Source: Apophysomyces variabilis | Lineage: Eukaryota > Mucoromycota > Mucoromycetes > Mucorales > Mucoraceae | Direction: 5' to 3' | Length of the DNA stretch: 64,000 bases | NCBI GenBank assembly: GCA_002749535.1 | Contig: MZZL01000076.1 | Coordinates: 145,774 to 209,773, forward strand | Shown here: positions 22,715-34,268 of the stretch, one piece after another | Numbering within the stretch: position 1 is the stretch's first letter | How the letters are laid out: each line of letters starts with the position of its first letter | Made by a program: the position numbers and the translations under genes | Notes under the pieces: model-generated | Database searches by the model: none | What the model was told of the DNA's origin: nothing | The model's input: the letters and a program-made list of their open reading frames with translations, nothing else

Positions 22715-25700
22715 ATGCAGTCATCAGACGTAACTTCCGGTCTTTCAACGCAACCTATTTCAAAATCCAAGGCTGCAGCAAACAGTAAGCGTATGAAGAT
22801 AACGCGAGCATGCGATAAATGTCGTAGACGTAAGGTATGTCCCTTTTGGTCCCTTTTTATTTTTCTTTTTTTTCTTTTCCTTTTCTTCTGACGATTTCGG
22901 GTTATCTAAAGGTGATATATTGTGTTTAGGTGAAGTGTGACGGGGTGCAACCCTGTAGTCAGTGTAGAAAATCAGAGGCACAATGCGTCTTTGCCAAACA
23001 ACCGCCAAAACGAAGTCAACCAACACAATATATCGAGCTACTCGAGCAGCGATTACAGCTGGTGGAAAAGGCCCTTAGAAACATTGATGGACCGGCTAGA
23101 CAAATACTGGATGCCGCTCTTACACAGGATACAAACGGCACACATGAAGAAAGTTTAGACACCACCGTTCAAGAAAGTAAATACGGATTTGGATGATGAT
23201 CCGATGTTTTTTGGGGGGAAGGTTGGGGAACTAAGGAACTCATCGGGTGCTTTAGATAACAACATCGGTTTGACAACATCGTGTGGTCCATTGTCGTCAT
23301 CATCACCGACCATAACGGATAACGCATGCAGTACTGATTACTTGGGTCAGGCATGGTATACGAAGGAGACGCAAGCAGGAATAGACACAATATCGAGGAT
23401 GCCATCGTTTGCAGATTCACAATCCGAGGATTCCTTGGACTCTCCTGGACAGCATATATCCATGACTCATAACACAGAGGTTTCAGGCGACGAAACCCTG
23501 TATTGTTTGGGAGATGTGCCTCTTTCACTGATAGAAGCTTATTTTGCGCACGTCCATAATTATGCACCGATGATCCATAAGCCCACATTTTGGAAGCAAC
23601 TCAGGGGTCAAACTGATACGCCGTCGCAATTGCTACTGTATGCCATGTGTGCCGTGGCATCACGATGGATCACCAAAAGCACAGAATCTAATGTTCCCCC
23701 TGGATTTGTGTTTTATCAGCGCGCCGTTGCCCTCATCGATGAGTATTCGGACAAAATGTCGCGTATAGCTACGATTCAGGCCCTTGTTCTACTCACCAAG
23801 TACCAAGAATATTACCGACGACTCGGCTTTTTCTGTCGACCGGGTACGTATCTTAGCATGGCTGTACGCATGTGCCATGATTTGGGCCTCCCACAGTTGA
23901 ACTCTTCAAGTATATCCTCGCCGAGCGAACTTGAATCCATGAAAAGGACGTTTTGGGTGACTTATATGTATGAACTTCTGATCAGGTAAAAGAGAAAAGG
24001 GAAGCGAAGGGAGCCAACCATAGGAAACGTGCTAAAAGGTTTTTTTCGTCTGGCTATATCTCAAAAGCATCGAACAAGGTCGTGAATCTTATTTCGCTAG
24101 CATTGAGTGTACGATTGATTATCCTGTTCCAACCGAAGACGAGGAACCTGTGCTGAAAGAACTACTTATCCAGCACAATACAGGATTCCAGCTGGCCAAG
24201 ATACTCGCTAGTGTGTGTAAAGCAACGCATTATGTAGAACAGAGACAGAAAATTCAGTCGAGCTACCGATCGGTGGAGCAAATCGCGGAAGAACAAGGGA
24301 GATTGTTTGTGCTACAGAGTCATCTTGAAACAGTGCTGCAAGAACTTCCTCCCACCTTGTCTTACACACCTGTTTTCGACACGACTTACCCTGCTGAGAA
24401 GAGGGTCCTTCCCGACGTCTTTGTCGGGGTTTTGCATATGATCTATCATTTCACACTGATTCTGTTGCATCGGCACTATGTTCTGTGTCCACTACCTGAG
24501 ACAAATGTCACCATGATGCGAACCTACCCTCATCAACAGATTTGTGCAACTTCCGCGTCGAATATCACCAGCCTAGCCGAATTGATGTTGGAAAACATGC
24601 CTGTGGATGTATTCAGTTACCCGATTCGCGGTGTGCAGCACACGATTCACTGTGTGGCTACAGCGGCAACTATTCATCGTTACGAAATGAACACAGCGCG
24701 CGAGAAGACATCCAGTGACTTTGCGCAAGCGCAATACCTCCGATCACTCAAGATTCTCAATCGCCTGGCTCTAGAATCCCCTGCTGTTGAATATCACTCC
24801 TATGTCAAGGAAGCAGAATTGGCTCAAATGTATGGTCAGTTGGCTTTAGATGTGAGTAGTAATAGTACACCTAGCAGTACTACTACTGCTACCCCTCCGC
24901 CTCCTCCTCCTCCTCCTCCTCCTCCTCCTCCTCCAAGTACGACGACGGGTGATAGCCAGCCCTCAGCCTATGTAGCCTCCACTTCATGCTCGTCAAGTGT
25001 TGCTTCATCTTGCGATCTTTCCTCGGCGTCTTCTTCACCTGATTCTTCATTCCAGCGATCGTTGAAAGCGCCTAAATCTCGAAGGCATACATTGACGAGC
25101 AGTAATGCTTCAAAACGTTCCCAACAACAGCAGCAGCAACAACAACAACAACAACAAGCATTGCTTCATTCCAGTGGTAGTTTTACGGATTCGGCACGTT
25201 TTGCTAGTATGATGATGCATCAAACAAACTTCCAATCAATGCCATCCTATAATCATCATCAACAACCTCTTCTTTCCTTTCCTTCTCCTACACCACGTCG
25301 TCATCGCCAAGGATTGCACCATTGGACACATTCACAAGAAGACCTTCGCACATTGCGTCGCAATCAAATGAATAACCATCATACGAATAATGGCACTCTC
25401 TCTGGTCATTGGCCACCTGGGAATAATGCTTCTTCTTCCCGCCCATTGCATAAAAGCAGTTCTATGCAATTTACTCGGACAACCATGTCCAATACCATCA
25501 AAGGACCTTCTCCTCCCCCTCCTCAGTGTACCTCTTCTTTTTTCCCCACGCCTTCCTCCTTGTCATCCTCGTATATGATATTACAGCAGCAGCAGCAACA
25601 ACAACAACAAAGGCGGCATACCATTTCCGAACACTCTTTTGCGTTGAGCGAAGGCATGTTATCACCTCCTATCTCTGTTGAAATGCCAAAAGATCCGGCA

Positions 25701-25838
25701 ACGATGATGATGATTGATACGCCTCTTCCTACGGCGGTGACAGCAATGCCGATGGATGACGGGACAAGCATGAATCAGCTGTTTTCGAGTTCTTATTTTG
25801 AATACTTGCAAAGAACGGAAGGACATGTTTTGCAATAA
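22715..25838 (+). CDS. Zn2Cys6 fungal transcription factor with fungal_trans domain
   Basis: A binuclear zinc-cluster regulator. Exon 1 (22715-22834) and exon 2 (from 22930) join to give [28 protein letters not shown], a complete Zn2Cys6 cluster. A coiled-coil dimer helix follows (YIELLEQRLQLVEKALRNI). Exon 3 (to 23985) holds the start of the fungal-specific domain (AYFAHVHNYAPMIHKPTFW). Exon 4 is 24068-25838; its C-terminal half is low-complexity, with a Pro run, two Gln runs and His/Ser-rich sequence. The exon 2 to exon 3 junction near 23160-23190 is unresolved. The frame changes without a consensus intron, so either a small non-standard intron or a one-base error/mutation is present. The regulated pathway is unknown. 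Confidence 0.82.
24894..24934 (+). repeat. (CCT)n coding repeat, poly-proline
   Basis: A near-perfect CCT array in the Zn2Cys6 gene, encoding an uninterrupted proline run; likely length-polymorphic. Confidence 0.9.
25122..25157 (+). repeat. (CAG/CAA)n coding repeat, poly-glutamine
   Basis: Encodes about 11 consecutive glutamines in the C-terminal part of the Zn2Cys6 protein. A second, shorter CAG/CAA array lies at about 25584-25610. Confidence 0.9.
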
Positions 25839-28800
25839 AAGAATATAGCCTTGTATTTATTTATTTTATTTATTCATTTATCTACCTACTTAGTTACTAG
25901 TTCAGTCTTAATATCTCTTTGTATAAGGATCGCTTTCATCTTCATTTCATTTCTTTCTTCTTCTTCTTTTCTGTGGCCTTTCTATTCGTCGTGCATCGCT
26001 TTGCTGGATCAACTTTTTTTCTTTTTCTTTCTCTGATTTATAAATAACTCTTGCCCATCTTCTTTTTATTCAACGCAATCGTTGCTATTCTTACGCTTTG
26101 ATGACACGATGACAATGTTTGCAGTTGTCATGATCTATACTGGGCTCAGTAGAAGAAAAAGGTCCATCTTTCTATTTATACGCATCACAAGCCAAGGAAG
26201 GCTTTACATCGTGTTGTTTATATCCCCCACTTTTCTTTTTCGTCATGGAAATGCAAAATCTGAAAATAGAGTCGGCCTTTTTTTTTTCCTTAGTGTCATT
26301 GTAACCGGTGTCCCAAGCGTTCCACTAGAGAAGCATGTTTTGTTGTTTGGTGTGGTTGCTATGTTTCCTCAGACCTAAAAGCAAAACAGATTCTTAGGAA
26401 CGTATTTTTGGTTTTCCCCCATAAAAAAGAAAGACTTTACGTTATGCTTAAGCAATTTTTCACATTGACATTGGATGAATTAGATGGGAAATAAGCCGTC
26501 CTATGCATGCATTCAGGAACAGAAACTTTTTTTAACCTTTTTTTCTTGGCGGGAATTGAGCAGCTGTGTTGGAACATAACAGTTACTCTTTTTTTTTCTT
26601 TCGGGAACGGACTAGAAAAGACGCTGAATGAAAAACTTTACGTTTGCGGCTCAGATCAAAATGCTTTTCGTTTTTACAATCAAACTAACATGATTCAAGG
26701 GGTAAAGAACAAGACAGAAAATGAGGATCATTTGATATCAGTAGATCAAAGAAAAAAGATCAGACTCCTAACTTGTTTTGTAAATGCAAAGAAATGAACT
26801 CCTTGTACGTTTTTTTTTCCGAACAGAATTTAAAATGAAAAAGAAAAAAAAGCCAGCAGTGCGTTGTGTCACTAAGCGAATTTAAAGCCGTACGATATGG
26901 ATAGTAGGTGTCTGTTGGTTTTTTTTGAGGTTTGTCTATGGTAATCAGATAGCTGGACATTGAATGCATGCATGAATGAATGAATGAATGTGGATCATTT
27001 CGATGGAATAAAATGGAAAAGCGTTTTCTTTTAATAACTTATTCATGCAAGGGAAAGAACAGCTCAATCCAAAGATTTCACATGACTAGCACAGACAAAC
27101 GATCAATGGAAATGAAAAGAAAAAAAGACACAAAGTTAGCTCTGTTCATGGGGACAGCAAGGGTATGTTGGAAGGCGACCAGAACTGAAGTCGGTTGACA
27201 ACAGAAAGGATATTTCTTGTGTGAGGTGACCTCATGAAATAACGGTTATGGTTTCCATTGTCTCTCACGTTGCTTGCTCTTTTCTACTGTATTACTGACT
27301 CTTTTCCGAATTGAAAAGAAAAGAAAAGAAAAGGCGGGGTTACACTTTTCTTGGCGGGAATTCGGAAAAGAGATGAGATGAGAGGCTGGTGATCAAAGAG
27401 GAATCTGGCGCGGTGCAACGCCCATATTTGCGGCTGAAATGAGTTCGGCTAAACTGCACCCCCTTATTTTCCGGCTGCGTTTTACGCCACAGACCAAAAG
27501 ACAAAGAATAAATATGTGAAAGATAGCGAGAGACAGAGAGACACATACATACAGGCGCACTTATTGATTTTTTGTCTGATGAAGTTACCGCTTCAGATGG
27601 TTCAGTATTTGAAAAAGTGCAAGTCTTTTACTTTCTTTCTTTTTAGCTTTGATGCTTTTTGTATAAGAATAAGCTTTTTTTTTTCTTTTCGGGATGTTGT
27701 TTTGAAGCCCTCTTCTTTGAAAAACATGAAATGACAAAAATCGGGTCATGATGGTTTATCCAAGGGTAATAGTTCTTCTTCTTCTGTTATTTCTTATTCT
27801 TCTAACAAAGGGAAATCGCCTGATACCTAAAAACTATGTGTTTGTGTAAAGACCAGCGTTTTGCTCAGGTTGTGCCATCCTCTCTTTTTCTCCGTCTCAT
27901 GTCGGGACACGAAATGTTGCTATGGAAACATTCCTTGGCAACTGCATGGTCCGAGGATATTCGATTTGTCAGAGGGCGGGAAAAATGAGACGATGGGATT
28001 TTTCAGACACCGAAATTTTCGCCTTAATTCACTATTGGAAGAAAAAGGAACTAATTAATCATTCAAATAATGCTTCGTTTATTCGGGCATTGGATCTCTA
28101 TTCAACCCTAATGATCCGGAAATGGCAACTTGACCTGGGACGGTATCAAAAAGGAAGGGTCTCGTAAAAACAAAAAATAAGAGAATAAGGGAATCCAGAT
28201 CATTGATGCCAGATGATATTGATGATGATTAATTTTGCCGTTTGTTCGCGCCGAAGTTAAATATGGAAAAAGGGAAATAGGATGCCTTTTTTCAGATTGT
28301 TGACATGTCAGCAGAACATCCCGGAAAAGCATATTTCTTTTTAAGCGCGGCAGAAAAGCGCGAGAGGAGGATTTGGCGCAGGCTAAAGGCAAAAAGAACG
28401 AAAGGTAGTACCTTTGTGTCCCTGGATGACGAGAATTGACAAAGAATGGATTCATTTCAAGTTCCGTCCCAGCGTCCGGAAGGGTGGAGATGAACGAAAG
28501 AGTCCGAAGACCCTTTTCTGGAATTGAGTCAAAAAAAATATTTTCGGATCTATTCTTAAAACGGCGAATAGGCTAGAAATAATGTCATTTGTTTGTCAAT
28601 GATAGTTAATTGATCATATGTGCTTGATTGGTTACTTCGGGTAACGGGTACATTCTAGAGCTTTCTTCCGATTGTCTAGAGATCATATCCTATCACACAC
28701 ACACACACCCAGAAAGAAACAGCCAAACGGTAATTTTTGTTTTGTAAGTTAGCCTGATGTGGATAACATCCAACAAAAAAGCAAAAGATGGTCTATTCGT

Positions 28801-29043
28801 GTACGATTTACAAGGATAAAAAAGAAGAGATGCAAGACAATAGTTCATGTACAAAATATAAGAAGAGAGAGAGCAGAGGTATTTACAAATGAGGAAAGAG
28901 AAATAAAAGCTATGGATGTTATCTATTGGTAAGGCCAGATGATACAGAAGTATTTGAAGGAATAACGTAGAGGATAAGTCTTGGTTGGATGGTGATCCGG
29001 TTTGGTTTTGCTTCAACGTGGATAAGCATCGTCGTTGTCTTTC
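25839..29043. other. 3.2-kb gene-poor stretch
   Basis: Mostly T- and A-rich DNA with simple repeats: (GAAT)n at about 26966-26990, (GAAAA)n at 27313-27334 and (CA)n at 28694-28706. One 81-codon frame (27922-28167, plus) has an interesting C-terminal part starting MRRWDFSDTEIFALIHYW, but I cannot support it as a gene. The right end should contain the 3' region of the micro-protein gene. Confidence 0.45.
27982..28167 (+). other. Possible small ORF with SANT/Myb-like spacing of aromatic residues
   Basis: From the internal Met the product is about 61 residues: MRRWDFSDTEIFALIHYW, then basic and Leu/Trp-bearing sequence ending GRYQKGRVS. The amphipathic pattern and Trp spacing recall small helical DNA-binding modules, but the similarity is weak. 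It may equally be a relic exon or chance. Confidence 0.15.
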
Positions 29044-29178
29044 TTAGTGATCGCTTTGTGGACAATTAGGTTCGTGCGTGAATTGGCTAACGTCGACACC
29101 GCATCCAGGACAGAAATTATAGTAACCGGCGTGGCAGACGTGAACAGGGGCTTGAGTGGAAACGGTTTGGTTCTTCAT
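29044..29178 (-). CDS. 44-residue Cys-rich micro-protein with CX2CX8HX3C motif
   Basis: An intronless minus-strand frame from ATG at 29178 to a TAA at 29044. The product starts MKNQTVSTQAPVHVCHAGYY and ends with NFCPGCGVDVSQF and THEPNCPQSDH. The last Cys/His residues form C-X2-C-X8-H-X3-C, a plausible zinc site; one more Cys lies earlier, followed directly by His. Support for a real gene: a good TATA box (TATATAAA, 29271-29264) 86 bp upstream, codon use like the neighbours, and ordered Cys/His spacing. There is no signal peptide, so it should be cytosolic or nuclear. The family is not recognised. Its neighbour SRP72 lies upstream on the same strand. Confidence 0.6.
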   Translation of the reverse strand: MKNQTVSTQAPVHVCHAGYYNFCPGCGVDVSQFTHEPNCPQSDH

Positions 29179-29263
29179 GTTATTTGATTGTTGTTGTTAT
29201 TATGTGATGAGTAGATGTGAAGAGGAATCTGAAAAGCGGGGTGACTGGGCTAGGAGGACACGG

Positions 29264-29271
29264 TTTATATA
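29264..29271 (-). promoter_or_regulatory. TATA box of the micro-protein gene
   Basis: Reads TATATAAA on the minus strand, 86 bp before the ATG at 29178, a normal distance for a fungal core promoter. Few other genes in the window have so clear a TATA box, which suggests regulated or high expression. Confidence 0.5.
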
Positions 29272-29715
29272 GACGATGAGATGTCTACTTTGCTGCGGCT
29301 GCGGAACTTTTTTCCGCAGAATATCCGACTGGAAAGAAATTTTACTCTATTTGTAAGCCAGCGACATCTTGGCTCAGCCAGAGGAGGGGGCGACAAAGTG
29401 GCAGGTGGCACAGATAGAATCTCTCCCAGTACTGCGCACCTTATTGGTCCCCTACTTTATTCCATGGCGTCCTGAACCAACTCAATTAGACAGCACTGCC
29501 AAGAAAGGACGATACAAGAATTGCTGGGCTATCCATCGTGACACCTTGGACTCAAACAACGTGGCCAAACTTCTCGCTTCTCTTTTTTTTACGACAGAAA
29601 ATCTGTGGCAATGCTCGACCACCTGCAACCACCATTCCCCCTCCCCCATCCCCCCTCTTTTGCTGTGGTTGTTCCTGCAATGCTACCGCTTTTATTTTCT
29701 TGTAGTTTTCTATTT
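29272..29715. other. Spacer between the micro-protein gene and SRP72
   Basis: About 440 bp lying 3' of SRP72 and 5' of the micro-protein gene. The long plus-strand frame across 29369-29950 is antisense to the SRP72 tail and looks spurious. Confidence 0.5.
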
Positions 29716-31314
29716 TTACCATTTGCCCTTTCCCCCTTTCTTCTTCTTCTTGTTTTTCGAGGCTGAGCTCTTAGCCGCTGTATTAGCCGGTGGTGGTGTT
29801 TGTGGTTTTGCAGGTTCGGATTCTCCGGGCGAAAGATTCTTGAAACCGGCAATATTCGCGCTACCTGTACCACCAATACCTCCGCCTGCTATAGCAACTC
29901 CCTGCGGACCTTTATTAGCCGCTTTTTTGTTCTTTCCCTTCACACGATAGGTTGACCGTTCGCGCTTCGGAAGCCAACGTTCCGGATTAGGTGTCTGACT
30001 GGGATCAAATTCCTTAGGCAATAATGGCTTTCTCTTCTTCTTTGTCTTCGGCTTTTGTATACGGCCGCTACAGATTTGTAAGTCGTCATTTTTCACTTTT
30101 TAGCATGTGCCTGAGTTTACCTGCTTGCATCTTTTCGAGCATAACCTCGCTTCAAGCCAGGCACAACATCTTCCAAAGCTTCAGCATCGACCTTGCTCAT
30201 ATGTAGCTGTAAAAGCGCCTCGTTCATTGCAATAACTCGCTTCTGATACGGTTTAAGCTTGGCTTGAACGGTTGTATTCATTGCCATCTTTAATTTAGCC
30301 GCTGCATCGTTCAAATCTCGCGCTTTTTGTATCGCCACGATGTTATTGGCTACAATGGCATTGATACTCTCATCCTTCACACTATGACCTGATTTAAGTT
30401 TACATGACCCCTAGGCTCTCTTTGCTACGTTACCTGGAGCTTAAAACAGACTCATAGATTTCCATGGCTTCGTCCAGCCGACCTTGCAATTGATATGTAT
30501 AAGCTAACTGTGTTGCGATGATGGCCAGTTCTTCGTCAATTTCCTCATGCGACATATCTGATCCAGCAAGTCTGGCATTGCATTGCTCTATTGTCATCAG
30601 TTGGTCAAAGCAACTCTGATTACTTACTTCGTGCCTTCTCCAAATGCTCACTGGCCTTCTCAAGCTCCCCACGTCCAAGATAAACAGATGCGACATTGTA
30701 AGCTACTTCATACAAATCCATCCCGGAGATACCACTGGCTTCCACGCTTTTGCTTCTGCTTTTGCCAGGTTGAGAAAATAGAAGCCCAGCTTTGGCTGCT
30801 AAGAGATTCACTTGGATTTCACCATACAAACGATTGCTTGGATCCGTTGTTTTCAATAACGATTCATACACTGCAATAGATTCGTTATATTTATCTTGAG
30901 CGTATAACTAAAAACAACGTTTTAGGGCTGTTCTTTTTGGTGATATTTTCTTCGCAATCCTACCAATTGTGCTTCCAGGTACATCAGAGCGGAATCTTCA
31001 TTACTTTGCTTCTTCGCATCGTTCAATAGTGTCTGAGCCAGTTGCAGCTGATGGGTGCGGTAGTAACAATAGATTCTTTCAAACCGGAGATCAATATCGT
31101 CTTCTCGGATTTTCTCCATTGCAGCAAGTGCATCGCTGTATCTCTCGAGGCGAATCAATGTTACTATTCTGCATTGTAACGCGTCTTGATCCTCAGGAGC
31201 GAGCTTGAGTAATTGGTCGCAAATATCCAAACTTCTGTCGTCATCGTACTCATCCACAGCTTTCTTTAGCTCGTTGAAAAGGGTTGCCGTCTCTTGCACT
31301 TCCGCAGATGCCAT
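29716..31314 (-). CDS. SRP72: Signal recognition particle subunit SRP72
   Basis: SRP72 pairs with SRP68 and binds 7SL RNA in the particle that targets secretory proteins to the ER. Five exons (31314-30964, 30907-30628, 30587-30434, 30381-30121, 30067-29716) give 465 residues. The N-terminal two thirds are TPR-like helical repeats, for example RLERYSDALAAMEKI, YNESIAVYESLL, GRGELEKASEHLEKA and LQGRLDEAMEIYESVL. The C-terminus has the basic RNA-binding segment with the family signature PERWLPKRERSTY, then a Gly/Ala/Lys-rich tail ending KKKKKGGKGKW. It is shorter than human SRP72 (671 residues). A CATGACGTCAGCAG site lies 67 bp before the start. Confidence 0.92.
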
Positions 31315-31380
31315 CGTGCAACAAGGTTATCCAGCTAGCTGAGTGAGGACTTTCGCCCTCTTTCACAGGTAAGTGTCGCC

Positions 31381-31394
31381 CATGACGTCAGCAG
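31381..31394. promoter_or_regulatory. ATF/CREB-type site CATGACGTCAGCAG upstream of SRP72
   Basis: The TGACGTCA palindrome within a 14-bp sequence identical to the one upstream of lumazine synthase (44521-44534). It lies 67 bp before the SRP72 start codon. Confidence 0.5.
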
Positions 31395-32056
31395 AGAGGG
31401 AGATTAATGACTTGAAAGCGACTAGCGGGTGTTTTTAACTAGATCGAGACGACCAAGTCCAACGAGTCGAACTACTACTCTAACAGCTTGATTGTATAGT
31501 AGTTCTTTATCTTACTGCCCATCCAGAACATGGTATCATCAAGTTGATGCTGAGCGGGGTTTGTACCCTACCACTCAGATACTGAAGTGAGCACTCGCCA
31601 CAAATGTGCCTCAAAATTTGTTGCAGAAGGCCAAAGTTTAACGAATGATAGATTCTAAACAAAATTATAACGAGCGCAATATATGTTATATTCTCAATAA
31701 CAGGCTGAAAAAACAGTGGGATGTCTCAGCTTGCCATAGAACTTTTGTGTTGACGTTCATGGCATTAAAGCCTGATGATAGAGGCAATCTGTCCCTTTCT
31801 TTCTTTCCTTGTAAATAAACGCTCACTTCCATTTAACCCTCAACATAGCATTAGCTATTACGAAATTTCTCGATTAAGTTATGCTTGTGTCAGGTAAAAC
31901 GGTCAATGAGAGGGAAGGAAAAGATATGCAATCTTATCTATCTTTTAAATTATTGGGCAAACAGCGGGTCAACGTAATAAGATCAGCAGATTCAAAGACG
32001 TTATACACGTGGTATCATTGTAAAGTAGATTTGTAAAAGAAAACAGTTAAAGAAGC
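31395..32056. other. Intergenic region, no gene seen
   Basis: About 660 bp, AT-rich, upstream of SRP72 and downstream of the SRPBCC gene. Nothing recognised. Confidence 0.5.
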
Positions 32057-32830
32057 TTATGTTGCCTTCCTTTCATAAATTTCAGAAATCAGGTCCCAAT
32101 CCTTATCGATGACTTTTGATGGGCTCAGGGACAAATCATCCGTTAAGTCCTCCTGATTGCCACTATTTTCTAAAGGCAGTTGACGTTTCTCTTCCATTGT
32201 GACCAGAATATTGTTATCACCTTCGATCTTCTTGGCAAGATCTTTGAGAAAGCGATCAATACGCAAGTGGAACCCAAAGAGAAGCAGATGCGTCACTCGT
32301 ACCATCGGTTTCTTGATAATGCCTTGCTCGGTGATCTTTAATGAGACGCTTGGGGTGGTTGATGTTGTATCGTGCATCACTTCCTTATCTCCCACACGCT
32401 GGGGTATAATTTCAAATGTCCATGATCCCGAGAAAGTTGGTTTGCGTGAGGGGACAGAACAATTGGTATCCACTAATCGTTCTTCGAGAATACGTAAAAG
32501 CGTCCGAAACGGCGCCCGCTCGACATGAACTATCACACTTTTGCTCTTCCTGTGTGAGTGTTGGACAAAGACCACCTTCTTTCCTTCACTGGCACCCTCC
32601 TCTTCCTCTTCTACTTGGCTTATTTCCACCCGCTCCACTTTCGGTTGCCAGCTCGGATAGTTTTCAACATCCGTTAAGATTTCCCATAATCTCTCCGGCG
32701 TGATGTTGTATGTCGCTGTTCGGGAGACGATATGACTGGCCGGAATCAAAAGACCCACGACATATATCAGTAATGGTACAACTATAATTCCAACTATGCA
32801 AAACGTAAACATTGTAAAGAGAGAAAACAT
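32057..32830 (-). CDS. Membrane-anchored SRPBCC (START-like) protein
   Basis: An intronless 257-residue protein. Residues 1-30 form one hydrophobic segment (CIVGIIVVPLLIYVVGLLIP), a signal anchor. The rest has the pattern of the SRPBCC/polyketide-cyclase-like fold. Its first strand and helix are visible as SRTATYNITPERLWEILTDVENYPSW, close to the family motif for the opening helix. Further strands include SGSWTFEII, and a C-terminal amphipathic helix is RIDRFLKDLAKKIE. Such proteins have a hydrophobic cavity for lipids or other ligands. The ligand is unknown. The C-terminal tail is acidic and likely disordered. Confidence 0.7.
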   Translation of the reverse strand: MFSLFTMFTFCIVGIIVVPLLIYVVGLLIPASHIVSRTATYNITPERLWEILTDVENYPSWQPKVERVEISQVEEEEEGASEGKKVVFVQHSHRKSKSVIVHVERAPFRTLLRILEERLVDTNCSVPSRKPTFSGSWTFEIIPQRVGDKEVMHDTTSTTPSVSLKITEQGIIKKPMVRVTHLLLFGFHLRIDRFLKDLAKKIEGDNNILVTMEEKRQLPLENSGNQEDLTDDLSLSPSKVIDKDWDLISEIYERKAT

Positions 32831-33502
32831 AACGCCCTTTTTCTTAACCGCCTAAAAAGCGAGGAAAATAGAAGGGCCATCAAAGAAAAAAAAAAAGGAT
32901 GACAGTGTCACGTTGCTGAAAAGCGGTCCGCAAAATCTTTTATCCGCATCATGCAAGAGAAGCACAGTGAGATAGCTCACAACTAATGACTATAAAATGG
33001 CGCTCCTATTAATCATGAAGAATATATAATTATTACATATCCCCAGCTTTGCTTGGTCCATCATTCCGGTTTAAGTATGTGCATAGATTGCAATGTTTCT
33101 ATAGCTTATCCATTGATTATCTTCGACCCACGTAACTGATGCTGATCCAATTGTGATGTTACACCTGGCCAATATATTAAAAGGTTACCGAGTTGCTTAC
33201 AGCATCAAAGTAGGGTAATAATCAAATATTAAGCAGATGGAGTCAGCTCTTTGTAGGCATCTATCAACACACCCAAATCGTTGGTCAAAAATTTTATCAT
33301 TCACAATGTCACTTGATTGACCGTCTTGCGATGTGATTTGACATTTATTCTTTACCAGACAAAGAACAACTAATTTCCCCTGGCAGTCCTTCCATTGAAT
33401 GCTGATCTATTGTGTGCATATTTCGCGTAATAACAATTCGTATCTCCTTACTCTGTATTGCTTCCACAGTACTTTTATACATATACGTAGGACAAAATGG
33501 TT
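32831..33502. other. Intergenic region, no gene seen
   Basis: About 670 bp upstream of the SRPBCC gene and downstream of the POLE3-like gene. AT-rich, with an A-run at 32886-32898. Confidence 0.5.
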
Positions 33503-34268
33503 TTATTCAGCAGATGTATCGGCTTTTTCTATTTCTTCATCCTCTTCAGGTTCATCTGCCTCCTCCTCTAGTTCCTCGTCATCGTTATTCTGTTTTGATT
33601 TCTTCTCCGCTGGTGATGAAGCGCTTTCGTCCTCATCTAAAGCCCGTTTCGTTCCTTTTTCCTCGTCCAGCAAGTTGGATTCTTGCAAACCAAGCGAACT
33701 TTGTTCATCCTCATCACTCTTCTTCTCCTTCTTACGTTGTTTCTTATCGACCTGTAACTGTTGGAATGCTACCGTTGAACAAAGAAAAGAAAGCCATGGA
33801 TTAGAAACCGATCCTAAGGCATCAACTGCTGTGGGTATGTTCTCACCAGAAAACGCTTCTTTTAATGGAGGTAACATATGATCCAGTTCGAGTATTTCCA
33901 TTGCTTTGAACACGTCCTGTGCACTGATCGTCTTATGGTTGGCTCTTTTCGCTACATCGTTGGCACTGCAAAATAGGGCATTCATGAGCTTTTCGTTTCC
34001 GCTAAAACAGTCTCTCTTTCTCTCTTTTTTTCTCCTTTTTCTTTGCTCTTCTTCACGTACACTGAGCTTAAATAATTTATGAAAACAGTCGATGCTTTGC
34101 TCACTGCCAATTTGGCATCTCTTTGAAGGGCTGTTCCAGAGGGAAGCTCAATAATACAATGCATCAGTATGCTTTAGTGCGCGTTGCGCTTCTGAATCAA
34201 CTCACTGCATGTTTTAGTACTCTTGCAACATTGGCTTTTGGTAATTCGTTATCTTCGATCGATGACAT
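33503..34268 (-). CDS. Histone-fold protein, DNA polymerase epsilon subunit Dpb4/POLE3-like
   Basis: POLE3 (Dpb4, CHRAC17) pairs with a partner histone-fold protein in DNA polymerase epsilon and in CHRAC-type remodellers. Three exons (34268-34206, 34146-34061, 33965-33503) give 203 residues. The histone fold is visible: [64 protein letters not shown]. Family features include the PKANVxRV start and [12 protein letters not shown] in the last helices. The C-terminal 80 residues are very acidic ([17 protein letters not shown]), typical of POLE3. The acceptor of intron 1 is TTGAG rather than the usual YAG. Confidence 0.88.

Noticed and set aside
29369..29950. 193-codon plus-strand frame
   Set aside because: Half of it is antisense to the SRP72 C-terminal exon; hydrophobic Phe/Pro/Leu runs reflect the complement of Lys- and Gly-rich coding sequence.
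33399..33881. Ser-rich 160-codon plus-strand frame
   Set aside because: Antisense to the acidic tail of the POLE3-like protein; serine runs are the complement of GAA/GAT-rich codons.
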